A stretch of 64,000 nt of DNA from Pseudobacillus lumedeiriae (GCF_044891285.1 NZ_JAUIYO010000003.1:62001-126000), one strand, 5' to 3'. Positions 52,409 to 61,835 are shown, counted from the stretch's first letter. Made by a program: numbers and translations. The notes: generated from the sequence alone by a model not told the origin.

Positions 52409-53353
52409 ATGATGCTAAACAATCACAAACTTTACAATCAAGGGCCGCTTTTTTCTCTTCTCTCGGCATCGCTGAAGGGAATTTCTCAAGTTATATTGAT
52501 TGAAAATGCTGTTACTGGTTTTATCATTCTATTGGCAATTACAACTTCGTCTTATGCTTTAGGTATCATTACTCTATTATCGGCTTTGATAGGAACGATC
52601 ATTGGAAAATTAGGGGGAGCCGATGAAAACAGCGTGAATCAAGGGTTATTTGGATATAACTCTGTACTGACAGGAATTGCGCTGATCTTGTTTTTCACTG
52701 GACCTTATCAGTGGATTATCGCGCTTGCCGGAGCTGCAATTGCAGCAGTCTTTACAGCTGCTATGATGCACCTAATGGGAAAGACAGGAATACCGGTTCT
52801 TACCTTTCCTTTCATTATACTGACATGGTTTCTGCTGCTCGTTTCTTACCGGTTAAAGACTTTCCAATTAACTACTGGCCTAGTTCCCCAAGATTTATCT
52901 CATTGGGAGCTGGACATAACCGGAAAGATAGATTGGATGGAAGGAGCTCTCAACGGAATCGGACAAGCTTTCTTTCTCCACAGTATTTTATCTGGGATTC
53001 TGCTTTTTATTGCGGTATTTTGGGCTGGATGGAAGCTCGGCCTTTATGCTGTGGCAGGAAATGCGGCTGCTTTGCTCGTGTCGTATGCACTAGGCGGGGA
53101 GCATACTTTGATTTATAAGGGGCTTTACGGATATAATGCCATATTAGCGATTTTAGCTGTATCTGTAGTATTTAATGAAGATCGTCATCGCTTGGCACCA
53201 CTCTCGGGTGTGATTGCCGCTTGTTTGACAGTACCGCTCACAGCAAGTGTAGCTACTTGGCTTTTACCGTATGGGCTTCCCACTTTGACGATGCCTTTTG
53301 TTCTCAGTACATGGCTCGTCTTAAGTGCCAGGAAGGTTCTTCCCAAGTTGTAA
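52409..53353 (+). CDS. Urea transporter (UT family)
   Basis: A 314-residue channel-type transporter with two homologous halves. The urea signature appears twice as GIPVLTFPFIILTW and GLPTLTMPFVLSTW, and NQGLFGYNSVLTGIAL with GLYGYNAILAILAV forms the paired pore segments. It lets urea into the cell for the adjacent urease. AAAAAGGAGAG precedes the ATG. It is divergent from ureA. Confidence 0.93.
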   Translation: MMLNNHKLYNQGPLFSLLSASLKGISQVILIENAVTGFIILLAITTSSYALGIITLLSALIGTIIGKLGGADENSVNQGLFGYNSVLTGIALILFFTGPYQWIIALAGAAIAAVFTAAMMHLMGKTGIPVLTFPFIILTWFLLLVSYRLKTFQLTTGLVPQDLSHWELDITGKIDWMEGALNGIGQAFFLHSILSGILLFIAVFWAGWKLGLYAVAGNAAALLVSYALGGEHTLIYKGLYGYNAILAILAVSVVFNEDRHRLAPLSGVIAACLTVPLTASVATWLLPYGLPTLTMPFVLSTWLVLSARKVLPKL

Positions 53354-53421
53354 CAAACTTGATCATTCGAGAGATTTCCTTCATCCCAAGGCGGTCTTAT
53401 ATTAGTTGGAGACAGCCCAGC

Positions 53422-53440
53422 GGCTTTTTCAGAAAAAGCC
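53422..53440 (+). terminator. Weak hairpin after the urea transporter
   Basis: GGCTTTTTC, A, GAAAAAGCC between the transporter and the response regulator gene. The tail is only partly T rich. Confidence 0.4.
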
Positions 53441-53472
53441 CTTACTATTTGATATAAAAGGGGGAATCATAG

Positions 53473-54156
53473 ATGAATAAAGGAAGAATTTTAATCGTGG
53501 AAGATGAAGCTAAAATTGCACGTCTTATTCAATTAGAGCTGGAGTATGAAGGGTACGAAACAAAAACTGCCCACACTGGGATGGAAGGTTTTTCTTTATT
53601 TCAACAAGAAGATTGGGACCTGCTTCTATTAGATGTCATGCTTCCAGAATTAAGCGGTCTTGAAGTGTTGAGGCGCATTCGTTCAGCCGACGGCCATGTA
53701 CCTGTTATCTTATTAACAGCGCGCGATGCCCTGCCTGATAAAGTCAGCGGACTGGACTTAGGCGCCAATGATTACATTACGAAGCCCTTTCAAATTGAAG
53801 AGTTACTTGCACGCATTCGTGTATGGATGCGCCACCCGCCTTCCGTAGACAAAACGGATGATTCGCTTGAATTTGGAGAGTTAATCGTAAAAGAAAAAAC
53901 ACGTGAAGTGTATCGAGCCGGGCAGCCGATTGAATTAACTCCAAAAGAGTATGATTTACTCGTGTACTTATTGAAAAATCAAAATCAGGTCTTAACCTTC
54001 GATCAACTATTAACAAATGTATGGGGATTTGATTACTATGGCGATACAAACGTGGTATATGTGTATATTCGTTATTTGCGTAAAAAGATCGACTCACCAT
54101 TTTCAAAGCCTTATATTCATACCGTTCGCGGTGTTGGATATATATTAAAGGAATAA
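53473..54156 (+). CDS. OmpR/PhoB family response regulator
   Basis: A 227-residue regulator: receiver domain with the phosphorylation site D54 (LLLLDVMLPE) and Lys in YITKPF, then a winged-helix DNA-binding domain (LTPKEYDLLVYLLKN, ending YIHTVRGVGYILKE). It works with the histidine kinase encoded three bases downstream. GGGGGAATC precedes the ATG. The regulon is unknown; the PepSY gene is a plausible target. Confidence 0.95.
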   Translation: MNKGRILIVEDEAKIARLIQLELEYEGYETKTAHTGMEGFSLFQQEDWDLLLLDVMLPELSGLEVLRRIRSADGHVPVILLTARDALPDKVSGLDLGANDYITKPFQIEELLARIRVWMRHPPSVDKTDDSLEFGELIVKEKTREVYRAGQPIELTPKEYDLLVYLLKNQNQVLTFDQLLTNVWGFDYYGDTNVVYVYIRYLRKKIDSPFSKPYIHTVRGVGYILKE

Positions 54157-54159
54157 AAA

Positions 54160-55509
54160 ATGAAACTTCAAACAAAAATCATACTTACATCTACCATTTT
54201 ACTTTTTGCGCTTTTAGTCGTTGCTAATGGTTCAATTTACTTTATTTTCAAACAGACGATGACAAATAATGCGATGGAGCACCTTAAAGCAGAGACTGAA
54301 AACATGACAGAGGGCCTAAAGCAAACAGCTAATACTTCCGTTAGCACAGAAAATCTATTGCGGGCTTATTTGCCTCTTAATGGAATGATTCGAATTCTTC
54401 CTCTACGGGGAAAACCGCTATTTGTAGCCATTAAAGAACAAATTCATTTACAGAACCTCCCTTTTTCGTACGAATCAGGTGAAAAAGCGGATGTCATTCA
54501 TCATGATCGTCATTTATATGCAGTGATTCACACACCAGTAATTTGGAACAATGGTGATGTTGTTTCACTTGAAGTAACGGAGCATTTGACAGATGTAGAA
54601 CATTCTTTGAAAATTTTGAGGGTCATTTTGATCGCTGCGTCCCTTCTTATTTTCATTCCAACCATCATTGGCGGCCAAATCCTAAGCCGAGTCATCCTTC
54701 TTCCGATTCAATCACTCATTCAAACGATGGAGGAAATTCAAGAATCGCGGACATTTAAAAAAATCATACGCAATACATCTTCAAAAGACGAACTCGATCA
54801 AATGGCTAATACATTTAATAGCATGATGGATTTATTAGAGGAAAATTATAAGAAGCAAGAACAATTCGTATCTGATGCCTCGCACGAGTTAAAAACACCG
54901 CTCACGGTCATAGAAAGCTATGCAAATATGTTAAAGCGCTGGGGAATGAAACGTCCTGATATTTTGGAAGAAGCAATAGAAGCCATTCATTCTGAATCGA
55001 TTCGGATGAAACAATTGATAAAACAAATGCTTTTACTGGCAAAGGGGGAATCTCAGTGGCAAATGAGTATCGAACAAGTAGATATAGCCGCTGTCTGCCG
55101 CCAAACAGCAAAGCATCTACAACAAGCCTTTCAGCGTTCAATTTCCATACATGTACATACAGATGATCCAATCATTATGGCAGACGAAAAAAAAACAAAA
55201 CAGCTTCTGTACATTTTAATAGATAACGCCTTTAAATATAGTGAAGAATCGGTTGACATTGCCATTACACGGAGTAAGTCCTCCCTGTTCCTAGCGATTA
55301 CCGATTATGGAGTAGGCATTCCCAAAGAGGATTTAATCCATGTATACGAACGGTTTTTCCGTGTAGATAAAGCAAGAACGAGAGAAACTGGAGGATCAGG
55401 ATTAGGGCTTTCTATTGCAAGAAAAATTGTCGCTGCCCATAATGGCGAGATTCATATTGATAGCGAAGAGGGAAAAGGCACAACGGTTACGCTGACATTT
55501 CCTGTTTGA
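54160..55509 (+). CDS. Sensor histidine kinase
   Basis: A 449-residue kinase: two membrane helices (about residues 8-30 and 150-170) flank an extracellular sensor of about 120 residues; then HAMP, the phospho-acceptor H242 in SDASHELKTPL, and the ATPase with N (LIDNAFKYS), G1 (DYGVGIP) and G2 (GGSGLGLSIA) boxes. It resembles YclK/ArlS-type kinases. Same operon as the response regulator. Confidence 0.94.
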   Translation: MKLQTKIILTSTILLFALLVVANGSIYFIFKQTMTNNAMEHLKAETENMTEGLKQTANTSVSTENLLRAYLPLNGMIRILPLRGKPLFVAIKEQIHLQNLPFSYESGEKADVIHHDRHLYAVIHTPVIWNNGDVVSLEVTEHLTDVEHSLKILRVILIAASLLIFIPTIIGGQILSRVILLPIQSLIQTMEEIQESRTFKKIIRNTSSKDELDQMANTFNSMMDLLEENYKKQEQFVSDASHELKTPLTVIESYANMLKRWGMKRPDILEEAIEAIHSESIRMKQLIKQMLLLAKGESQWQMSIEQVDIAAVCRQTAKHLQQAFQRSISIHVHTDDPIIMADEKKTKQLLYILIDNAFKYSEESVDIAITRSKSSLFLAITDYGVGIPKEDLIHVYERFFRVDKARTRETGGSGLGLSIARKIVAAHNGEIHIDSEEGKGTTVTLTFPV

Positions 55510-55605
55510 CATGTTACACATCTTGAACATAGAACTGTTTCATAAGAGTCTGACACTTTAGTTCGTTCCACTGAATTTTTCTATCATACAAGAGGTGAAC
55601 AGCGT

Positions 55606-56169
55606 ATGAAAAAATTAGTTGCAGGTGTGTTATTCATTCTCCTCGTCGGCACCGTCGGCTGGTATAGTGTAACAAAAACAGTGAATCGCTCGGAATCCCT
55701 CCTTTCAGAAGAAACAGTCAGCCATATGATTCAGAAAAAATATGGCGCTGCTGTCGAGGAGATCGACAGTGACCAAGAAAATGATCAACCAATCTATAAA
55801 CTGACAATCATTAAAGATCAAATTCCTTATAAGGTGACTGTAGATGGACAAACAGGCGAAGTTCTTTCTTTTACAAAACAAAAAATGAATAACAAAAAAC
55901 CTCTCGTCACTCAAAACACCAACGAAAAAGAGAGCACGGATTCCACCCCTTCTGCTCCTAGTACACCTATTACAGAAGAACAAGCTAAAAATATAGCACT
56001 AGAAAAAGTCACCGGCACTATTATTGAAGTAGATTTGGACGATGAAGACGGACAACTTGTGTACGAAGTGGATATCGATCAATCAAAAACAAAAGAAGCC
56101 ACTGTCGTCATTAACGCCTACACTGGAGAAATTGAAGCCATTACATTTGAAACAAAGGACACTGACTAA
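55606..56169 (+). CDS. PepSY-domain protein
   Basis: A 187-residue exported or membrane-anchored protein: N-terminal helix (AGVLFILLVGTVGWYSVT), then two PepSY-like units (about residues 30-85 and 120-182; VDGQTGEVLSF and VINAYTGEIEAITF) joined by a Ser/Thr/Pro linker. PepSY proteins are thought to inhibit proteases or tune the environment of the sensor. It lies 96 bases after the kinase gene, a common arrangement for this type of two-component system. Confidence 0.88.
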   Translation: MKKLVAGVLFILLVGTVGWYSVTKTVNRSESLLSEETVSHMIQKKYGAAVEEIDSDQENDQPIYKLTIIKDQIPYKVTVDGQTGEVLSFTKQKMNNKKPLVTQNTNEKESTDSTPSAPSTPITEEQAKNIALEKVTGTIIEVDLDDEDGQLVYEVDIDQSKTKEATVVINAYTGEIEAITFETKDTD

Positions 56170-56367
56170 GATTTTCTAAGGAAATTTTAAACTTCCCCTT
56201 CTTTTTCTTTAAATTAGGGCGGCTATACTATAGATACAAACGAAATGAGGAAGGTATACTCACTATTATTTTCCTCTGATTATCTTAAGTTGGACTGAAG
56301 AACGGAGAATATCTAAGGTCCTTTAGGGTAAACTTAAAAAACAATTATATTTAAGGAGGCTTTCATC

Positions 56368-57270
56368 ATGTTTGAAGATTTTGAGGTAAAACCACTGTTT
56401 GAAGATCAAGTGCATGAACGTCATCAGTTCACACTGAATGTTCATGGAAACCAATATCAAGGAATTTTCCACGATGAGAAAATTCATTGGTTCCATCCAC
56501 ACCCTGAACGCAGCCTGGAAGCAGATCACCTTAAAGCTGTCGAATCTAAGGTGCATGATTTGATGACCGGCGACTTGGGGGGCGAAAGTCTTCAGCTTGA
56601 AAGCTTTGAAGTAAAACCATTGTTTGGAGATCAAGTGCATGAACGTCATCAGTTCACGCTCAATATTCAAGGAAATCAATATCAAGGAATTTTCCATGAA
56701 AAAGAAATTAGCTGGTTCCATCCACACCCTGAACGCAGTCTAGAGGAAGGTCATCTTAAAGTTGTCGAATCTGAAGTGCACGACTTGATGACTGACCACT
56801 TGGAAGACAATAATCATAATTTTGAAGACTTTGAGGTCAAGCCATTGTTTGAAGATCAAGTGCATGAACGTCATCAGTTCACACTCAATATTCAAGGGAA
56901 CCAATATCAAGGCCTTTTTCATGAAAAGGAAATTAACTGGTTCCATCCACACCCTGAACGCAGCCTGGAGGAAGATCACCTTAAAGCTGTCGAATCTAAG
57001 GTGCATAACTTGATGAGCGATCATTTGGAGGACAGTAATCAGAACTTTGAAGATTTTGAGGTCAAGCCACTATTTGAAGATCAAGTACATGAACGTCATC
57101 AGTTCACACTCAATATTCAAGGGAACGAGTACCAGGGTCTTTTCCATGAACAGGAAATCAGTTGGTTCCATCCACACCCTGAACGCACTTTAGAGGAAGA
57201 TCACCTTAAAGCTGTCGAATCTGAGGTACAGGACTTGATGTCTAATTACCTGGAAGACAATAATAATTAA
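56368..57270 (+). CDS. Four-repeat DUF5342-like protein
   Basis: A 300-residue soluble protein made of four tandem 75-residue units starting at residues 5, 80, 155 and 230 (nucleotides 56380, 56605, 56830, 57055). Each has FEVKPLF, VHERHQFTLN, NxYQG(I/L)FH, WFHPHPER and ESxVxDLM. The pattern matches small single-domain YheE/DUF5342 proteins (KPL, Y-GIYH, ELM). It is His and acid rich, with no signal peptide. AAGGAGG precedes the ATG by nine bases. The units are nearly identical in DNA, so they were copied recently or are kept alike by recombination. The function is unknown. Confidence 0.85.
   Translation: MFEDFEVKPLFEDQVHERHQFTLNVHGNQYQGIFHDEKIHWFHPHPERSLEADHLKAVESKVHDLMTGDLGGESLQLESFEVKPLFGDQVHERHQFTLNIQGNQYQGIFHEKEISWFHPHPERSLEEGHLKVVESEVHDLMTDHLEDNNHNFEDFEVKPLFEDQVHERHQFTLNIQGNQYQGLFHEKEINWFHPHPERSLEEDHLKAVESKVHNLMSDHLEDSNQNFEDFEVKPLFEDQVHERHQFTLNIQGNEYQGLFHEQEISWFHPHPERTLEEDHLKAVESEVQDLMSNYLEDNNN
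56380..57270 (+). repeat. Tandem 225-bp coding repeats (x4)
   Basis: Four head-to-tail 225-bp units at 56380, 56605, 56830 and 57055 (the last shortened to 216 bp including the stop). The stretch GATCAAGTGCATGAACGTCA recurs in three of the units; the fourth has GTACATG instead. Confidence 0.95.
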
Positions 57271-57372
57271 CAAGGAACCGGCCATGTGAACTTTTCTGTC
57301 AATCTAATCTTCCCTTTTCCCGCTTCACTACAGAAAGAGGCCGGCTCAAATTTAGAATGTCTGTTTCCACAA

Positions 57373-57421
57373 CGATGTATTGTATGGTTGAGTGTTTAGT
57401 ATTCAACCATACAATACATCG
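57373..57421. repeat. Perfect 19-bp inverted repeat
   Basis: CGATGTATTGTATGGTTGA and its exact complement around an 11-base loop, between the four-repeat gene and the chemoreceptor gene. Neither side has a T tract. Confidence 0.75.
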
Positions 57422-57495
57422 TGAGTGAAGCCAAACCATGGAGCCGCCCTCTGCTTCATTCTGTTCTTGGTAGATTAAGTGTTCTATAAACGTTT

Positions 57496-59238
57496 TTAAG
57501 ATAGTCTTAATTTAGAAATCTTCTGTTTCAGTTCCTCGCCGGCTTCATTTAACTGCTCAGCAGAGTCTGCAATGGCAGCGATCGCCCGCAGCTGTTCTTC
57601 CATGGAAGCTGTCACTTCTTCAGTGGAAGCAGCTGATTGCTCAGCAACCGCTGCAATGCTTTCGATCGACTGCAGCACTTCCTCTTTATGACTCCCCATC
57701 GCTTTCATTTCCGAGCCAACTTCATGAATAGATGAAACAATATCCTCTATAGAAGCAGCAATGAGTTGAAAGGCTTGTTCTGTCTCTGTCACAGCCTTTG
57801 TCTGTTCCGCTGTTAACGTTTGGTTCAATTCAATCGCTTTAGAAGCTTTTTCCGTTTCTTGAATGATGCCCGTTAAGGTCTGCTGGACTTCCCCTGTCGC
57901 CTTAGCAGATTGTTCTGCAAGCTTTCTTACTTCTTCTGCTACCACAGAAAAGCCCTTTCCATGCTCTCCGGCTCTTGCCGCTTCAATCGACGCATTTAAC
58001 GCTAACAGATCGGTTTGATCAGAAATCGCATGAATTACTGCAATAACACTTTCAATCTCTTTCACCCTATCAGACAGACGGGTCATCACTTCTGCGACCG
58101 ATTGAGTAAGTTGATTCGTTTCTTCTGACTTCAATTGCAGGCTGTTTACTTGCTCTAGACCAGCCTGGCTTGCTTCGCTGGCTGCCTTGCTTTTCTCCGT
58201 CATTTTTTCATTTTGTCGTTGAACCGCTTCCATTTGTGCGGTAAAGTCAATCATCTTCAAGTTAGACGCTTCAGCATCTTCAGCCTGCTTAGCGGCTCCG
58301 CTCGCAATTTCGTGAATCGCACTGCCGACTTCTTCGCTTGAAGCCGATGTTTCTTCAGCAATGGCGCTTAAATTTTGTGAAGAGTCGCCAACCTGCCGAA
58401 TCGATTGTTCAACCGCCAGGATAATTTCTCTCATATTCGCCGCCATCATATTAAAGCCTTTTGCCAGTGTCCCAATCTCATCTTTATTCTTAATTCGCAG
58501 GGCCTCTACCGTTAAATCACCATCGGCTAACCGGTTGGCATGCTCGGTTACTAAATGAAGCGGTTTCGTTAAAGATCTTGTGAACAAAATAATCACAGCA
58601 AGTCCAATGATTGTGGCTGCAGCAATCGTGATTGCAATAATAACTAGAACTTGATTGGCTCCTTTATTAAAATCCATCTTATACGTTCCAGCTGCCACGA
58701 CCCAGCCCCAGTTCGGGTCAAGGGCGCTATACACGACCTTTTCCCCAGTCTTCTTCGGATCATCAGGAATTTTCCATTCATAGGTCGTATATCCTCCGCC
58801 ATTTTGGGCTTTATGAATCACCTCTTGAACGAAAAGACTTCCGTTTACATCAGCTACTTCCCATGAGTCGTCCCCTTCATCAGAATAGTGGGCTACGTCT
58901 CTTCCCTGTTCATCAAAGGCATTAAAATAGCCATTCTCACCAAGGTCAACTGGACTTGTTTGCTCTCTTATTCCCTCTTTATTTTTAGGTCCAATTAAAT
59001 ACACTCTTGCCTGCTCCTGCGCTTCTTCCATCGTCAGGCTGCCATTTTCTACTTGTTGATTGAGAGAGTCAATGATTTGCAGTGCCATCTGCACCCCATT
59101 TTTTAACGTTGTCTCTCCAACTTCATTCAGATTATTTTTGGAACTGAAAAAAGCTGTTATCCCGATCACTAGACTTGGAATGAGCAATAAAGCGACAGAG
59201 ATCACAAGCAGTTTCGTTCGAATCGAATTCCATCTCAA
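57496..59238 (-). CDS. Methyl-accepting chemotaxis protein with Cache domain
   Basis: A 580-residue receptor: membrane helix (about residues 8-30), extracellular sCache-type sensor (GENGYFNAFDEQGRDVAHY, WGWVVAAGTY), second helix (about 195-220), HAMP, and the signalling hairpin tip (LALNASIEAARAGEHGKGFSVV, VAEEVRKLAEQS). The start is a TTG at 59238 after AGGGGG. An in-frame TTG at 59274 lies only about 10 bases from the predicted start of transcription and is less likely. A sigma-D promoter lies upstream. Confidence 0.92.
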   Translation of the reverse strand: MRWNSIRTKLLVISVALLLIPSLVIGITAFFSSKNNLNEVGETTLKNGVQMALQIIDSLNQQVENGSLTMEEAQEQARVYLIGPKNKEGIREQTSPVDLGENGYFNAFDEQGRDVAHYSDEGDDSWEVADVNGSLFVQEVIHKAQNGGGYTTYEWKIPDDPKKTGEKVVYSALDPNWGWVVAAGTYKMDFNKGANQVLVIIAITIAAATIIGLAVIILFTRSLTKPLHLVTEHANRLADGDLTVEALRIKNKDEIGTLAKGFNMMAANMREIILAVEQSIRQVGDSSQNLSAIAEETSASSEEVGSAIHEIASGAAKQAEDAEASNLKMIDFTAQMEAVQRQNEKMTEKSKAASEASQAGLEQVNSLQLKSEETNQLTQSVAEVMTRLSDRVKEIESVIAVIHAISDQTDLLALNASIEAARAGEHGKGFSVVAEEVRKLAEQSAKATGEVQQTLTGIIQETEKASKAIELNQTLTAEQTKAVTETEQAFQLIAASIEDIVSSIHEVGSEMKAMGSHKEEVLQSIESIAAVAEQSAASTEEVTASMEEQLRAIAAIADSAEQLNEAGEELKQKISKLRLS

Positions 59239-59292
59239 TATCTGTTTCCCCCTATGTTCTATGATGATTGTCAAAAAGTTTGCTCTTTCCTT

Positions 59293-59319
59293 TTATCGAC
59301 TAAAGAATTAAAATTTTTA
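59293..59319 (-). promoter_or_regulatory. Sigma-D promoter of the chemoreceptor gene
   Basis: On the minus strand TAAA, 15 bases, GTCGATAA, matching the motility sigma factor consensus TAAA-N15-GCCGATAT. Confidence 0.75.
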
Positions 59320-59454
59320 GTTATTATTCATCGGAATCATCAGAAGGCAGTAGTCCACCTTACGAAACATGACTATTTTTAAATCGATGACATCATGTAT
59401 CAGCCGATTTCATCCGTATATGATCTAAATGGCTCTCTTTTTTATCCAGATCCA

Positions 59455-59506
59455 TCAAAAAAAGATTGATCCAGACGAGAAACCTTTCTCGTTAGATCAA
59501 TCTTTT
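59455..59506 (-). terminator. Terminator of rodA
   Basis: AAAAGATTGATC and ACGAGAAA pair with TTTCTCGT and GATCAATCTTTT; TTTTTTT follows on the minus strand. Confidence 0.8.
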
Positions 59507-59530
59507 GTAATGAAACGAACAAACAGCCCG

Positions 59531-60700
59531 CTAGTCGTCTGATGAGAACATATAGTGCCGCTCATTAAAGGTTATAGAAAATATCAGGCTAATAGCGAAC
59601 ATATTTCCCATGAGCGAGCTCCCGCCATAGCTAATAAATGGAAGCGGAATCCCTGTGATCGGCAAAAGTCCAATCGTCATACCGATATTTTGGAACGCAT
59701 GGAACGTAATCATCGCAATAACGCCGGCACACATATATGTGTAGTAAGGGATTTTCGTGCCTAAAGCAAGCTTCGTAATATGATAGATCAGCAGAAAGAA
59801 AAGACTCACAACGATGCTGGCACCAATGAATCCATATTCTTCGCCGATAATACTGAAAATAAAGTCGGTATGACTTTCCGGCAGATACACTTCACGGTAG
59901 CCGAATCCTTTTCCCATCGTCTGCCCAGACCCGATCGCAAGCAGCGATCTCGTCAAATGGAAACCAGTAGAGCTTTCATAAGTATAAGGGTCAAGCCACG
60001 AATAAATCCGCCCAAACTGGTATTGCTTAACGCCAAGGTATTTTTCCAAAATGAGCGGATGCCAAAGCACCATGTATAAAATACCGGCAGCAGATACGAT
60101 GGCCGAACCAAACAACGGCAGCAAGATTCTCCACGTAATGCCTGAAACAAAAATCATGCCGAGCAAGATAGATAGGAACACGAGCGATGTTCCAAGATCG
60201 GGCTGCTGCATAACGAGCAGAAGCGGAAACATCGTCACAAGCCCCAACTTAACGAGCAGCCATAAATCAGACTGAATCGTCTTTACTGGATTCTTCTGAT
60301 GATGGATAATCAGCACACGGGAAAGCGTTAAAATTAAAAAGACTTTAATAAATTCCGACGGCTGCAGTGAAAACCCTGGAATCTGATACCAGCTTTTCGC
60401 CCCATTAATGACCGGAGCAATACTTGATGGAGCTACAATTAAAAAAGCCAGCATCATAATACCAAGCCCGTACAAATACCAAGAAACACCCATCAATTGA
60501 TCAGAGTCAAAGCGAACGACGACAAAGACAATAACAATCCCCACAATATAGTAAAATATTTGCTTCATCACGAAGTTACTGCCATACTGGCCGGTCGTCT
60601 GGGCACTGTAAATCGCAATACAACTCGTAATGAACATCATTAACAATATAAGAATCAATCCGTAATCAATGCGGCTGGAGTTTTGGTTTGGAGAATTCAT
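59531..60700 (-). CDS. rodA: RodA/FtsW-type SEDS glycosyltransferase
   Basis: A 389-residue polytopic protein of the SEDS family with about ten helices: GAKSWYQIPGFSLQPSEFIK, PDLGTSLVFLSILLGM, the catalytic-loop region FGRIYSWLDPY, ESHTDFIFSIIGEEYG and the end ITGIPLPFISYGGSS. It polymerises lipid II for the side wall with class B PBPs. RodA is favoured over FtsW/SpoVE by lack of division genes nearby and by the size. Monocistronic. Confidence 0.88.
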   Translation of the reverse strand: MNSPNQNSSRIDYGLILILLMMFITSCIAIYSAQTTGQYGSNFVMKQIFYYIVGIVIVFVVVRFDSDQLMGVSWYLYGLGIMMLAFLIVAPSSIAPVINGAKSWYQIPGFSLQPSEFIKVFLILTLSRVLIIHHQKNPVKTIQSDLWLLVKLGLVTMFPLLLVMQQPDLGTSLVFLSILLGMIFVSGITWRILLPLFGSAIVSAAGILYMVLWHPLILEKYLGVKQYQFGRIYSWLDPYTYESSTGFHLTRSLLAIGSGQTMGKGFGYREVYLPESHTDFIFSIIGEEYGFIGASIVVSLFFLLIYHITKLALGTKIPYYTYMCAGVIAMITFHAFQNIGMTIGLLPITGIPLPFISYGGSSLMGNMFAISLIFSITFNERHYMFSSDD

Positions 60701-60894
60701 GGAAGGATGCCTCTTTCTTATAAAATTACACTTCTTACATTATAACGTTAAAGTGTCATTTCACAACAGTATATGGTCGGGCAAAGGGAAGAAAAATAGT
60801 TCCCATAATTGATTTTCTATTCCAACGGCTTTGTTAAATCCCTCTGTTGATTTCCACTGCGGGCGGCCTTTTCCCGCTCGTTCAATTGTTTTAA

Positions 60895-60924
60895 TTGTCT
60901 AAAACCTCTTTAAACGGCTACAAT
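60895..60924 (+). promoter_or_regulatory. Promoter of the thioredoxin-like gene
   Basis: TTGTCT and TACAAT with an 18-base spacer, 35 bases before the ATG. Confidence 0.6.
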
Positions 60925-60958
60925 AGAAAACAGAATCATAATTGAAGGAGAATGAGAA

Positions 60959-61273
60959 ATGGAAAGAATTAAAAACACAGAGCAATTTCAACAACTAATT
61001 TCACAAGAAAAACCGGTCATCATGAAATTCACGGCTGGCTGGTGCCCCGACTGTACCCGCATGGATATGTTTATCGGCGACATTATCGCTGAGTATAATC
61101 AATACGATTGGTACGAGGTCGACCGCGATGAATTTCCGGAAGTCGCTGAAAAATACGATGTTATGGGCATCCCAAGCCTTTTAATTTTCCAAAACGCTGA
61201 AAAGCAGGCTCACCTTCACAGCGCCAATGCTAAATCTCCAGAGCAAGTTGTATCGTTTTTGCAGTCTGTTTAA
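60959..61273 (+). CDS. Thioredoxin-family protein (YtpP-like)
   Basis: A 104-residue cytoplasmic thioredoxin fold with active site WCPDC (C29, C32) and cis-Pro in MGIPSLLIF. The CPDC centre differs from CGPC of thioredoxin and matches the YtpP/YdfQ type of small thiol proteins in Bacillus, some of which act as bacillithiol-linked reductases. GAAGGAG precedes the ATG. It ends at a terminator. Confidence 0.9.
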   Translation: MERIKNTEQFQQLISQEKPVIMKFTAGWCPDCTRMDMFIGDIIAEYNQYDWYEVDRDEFPEVAEKYDVMGIPSLLIFQNAEKQAHLHSANAKSPEQVVSFLQSV

Positions 61274-61282
61274 TCAATAATA

Positions 61283-61315
61283 AACGCCCTAGCATTGATG
61301 CCAGGGCGTTCTTTT
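61283..61315 (+). terminator. Terminator of the thioredoxin-like gene
   Basis: AACGCCCT, inner GCA...GC, AGGGCGTT then CTTTT. Confidence 0.8.
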
Positions 61316-61436
61316 GACTGCAAACCTATGTCCATCGAGCTTAATGGGAGTGCCTGAGAACATTTACCACATACCAAGCTGCTCCGTCTTCCCTTTAAAT
61401 ACTCGATCATTAAACTGTTTTCTTCCCACTCATTCA

Positions 61437-61835
61437 CTAGGCTTCTTTTTTCATCTGCTCTTTCTTCTTTTTTCCTACTCGGCCAAATTGCCAAAGCTCA
61501 CCCGACAGGATCCCCGCTGCTCCCCCAGCTGCATAAGCGAGCGCCCACAGTTCACCAACGAGTAAAAAAATAGTAATCGATAAAAGAACATACACAGGCC
61601 AGGCATACCAAAGTGACATAAAGAGGTCATCTTCCCTTCTTTCAAGCCACGAAATGCCTTTATAAAGGACGAAGCGATAAACCGCGGTAATGTAAAAAAA
61701 GAAACAAATAATACCCGCAAATGCAACAACAGCCAGCGTCCAACTAATATAAAACATCGTTAGAAAAGAAGTGAGAAGCCATATACCCAAGACAATAAAA
61801 ATATAAGGATTCGTAATAAATTCTCTAATCTTCAC
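61437..61835 (-). CDS. Four-helix membrane protein of unknown function
   Basis: A 132-residue protein with four hydrophobic segments (near residues 10-30, 35-55, 75-92 and 92-112) and a Lys-rich C-terminus. The GTG at 61835 follows AAAGGGGCG; the frame is open 31 codons more but enters the repeat region. No family is recognised. It is convergent with the thioredoxin-like gene. Confidence 0.6.
   Translation of the reverse strand: MKIREFITNPYIFIVLGIWLLTSFLTMFYISWTLAVVAFAGIICFFFYITAVYRFVLYKGISWLERREDDLFMSLWYAWPVYVLLSITIFLLVGELWALAYAAGGAAGILSGELWQFGRVGKKKKEQMKKEA

Noticed and set aside
56323..57024. Long minus-strand open frames across the four-repeat gene
   Set aside because: They are mirror frames of the repeated coding sequence, also repetitive, and have no ribosome binding sites.
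56380..57270. CRISPR-like array
   Set aside because: The repeats are 225 bp, contiguous and in frame; there are no spacers and no cas genes.
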